This document shows positions 6,045 to 6,115 of a stretch of 6,115 bases of DNA, piece after piece. Origin of the DNA: Pseudonocardia sp. (GTDB lineage Bacteria > Actinomycetota > Actinomycetes > Mycobacteriales > Pseudonocardiaceae). The stretch lies in contig JAKDLE010000198.1 of assembly GCA_030453005.1 (NCBI GenBank), positions 1-6,115 on the forward strand. The letters run 5' to 3'. A program made the position numbers and the translations under genes. The number at the start of each line of letters is the position of its first letter. Positions within the stretch are counted from its first letter, which is position 1. The notes under the pieces are model-generated. The model was not told where the DNA came from. It saw only the letters and a program-made list of their open reading frames with translations, and ran no database searches.

Positions 6045-6115
6045 CGCCCGGGCCACCGGCGGCGCGCCTCGTGCGGCGGCGCCTGCAGCCGCGGGCGTTC
6101 GACCGGGTGGGGCGG

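Overview
The window is very GC-rich, with third codon positions that are almost always G or C. It carries mshC, the ligase of mycothiol synthesis, which is an actinobacterial pathway. Together with the MoxR/VWA pair (recalled as similar to Mycobacterium tuberculosis Rv0958/Rv0959), this points to a high-GC actinomycete, possibly Pseudonocardia-like. The genus is an impression, not something the sequence proves.

Layout from left to right. (1) 1-1235, minus: mshC, complete at its N-terminus and cut by the window edge probably only a few residues before its natural end. (2) 1284-1991, minus: a GNAT acetyltransferase of the aminoglycoside 6'-N-acetyltransferase type, fused to a C-terminal four-cysteine zinc-ribbon-like tail. 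(3) 1992-2111: a short divergent promoter region. (4) 2112-2574, plus: a two-gene island with less GC-biased codons than its neighbours. It holds an intact MNT-type (MntA) nucleotidyltransferase antitoxin, followed by a HepT-like (DUF86/HEPN) toxin frame that has lost its middle third, including the catalytic RX4-6HXY motif. (5) 2582-4528, minus: a large VWA-domain protein with an intact MIDAS site, convergent with the toxin remnant and 7 bp from it. (6) 4529-4645: an intergenic region with a symmetric array of CACACAGG-type repeats in front of the VWA gene. (7) 4646-6031, minus: a MoxR/ChlI-like AAA+ ATPase. (8) 6045-6115: no gene, RNA or repeat seen.

The AAA+ ATPase and the VWA protein very probably work as one chelatase-like ATPase/adaptor pair. 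They are separated by 117 bp that hold a separate promoter candidate and the repeat array, so the VWA gene may be controlled independently. mshC and the acetyltransferase are probably independent housekeeping or accessory genes.

All four minus-strand genes have a TANNNT hexamer ending 6 or 7 nt before an ATG/GTG and no usable Shine-Dalgarno sequence. This is the geometry of leaderless transcripts. The plus-strand antitoxin gene instead has a normal GGAGGG ribosome binding site and a leader. The most notable points are the leaderless pattern, the symmetric repeat array, the in-frame gutted HepT beside an intact MntA, and the acetyltransferase/zinc-ribbon fusion.
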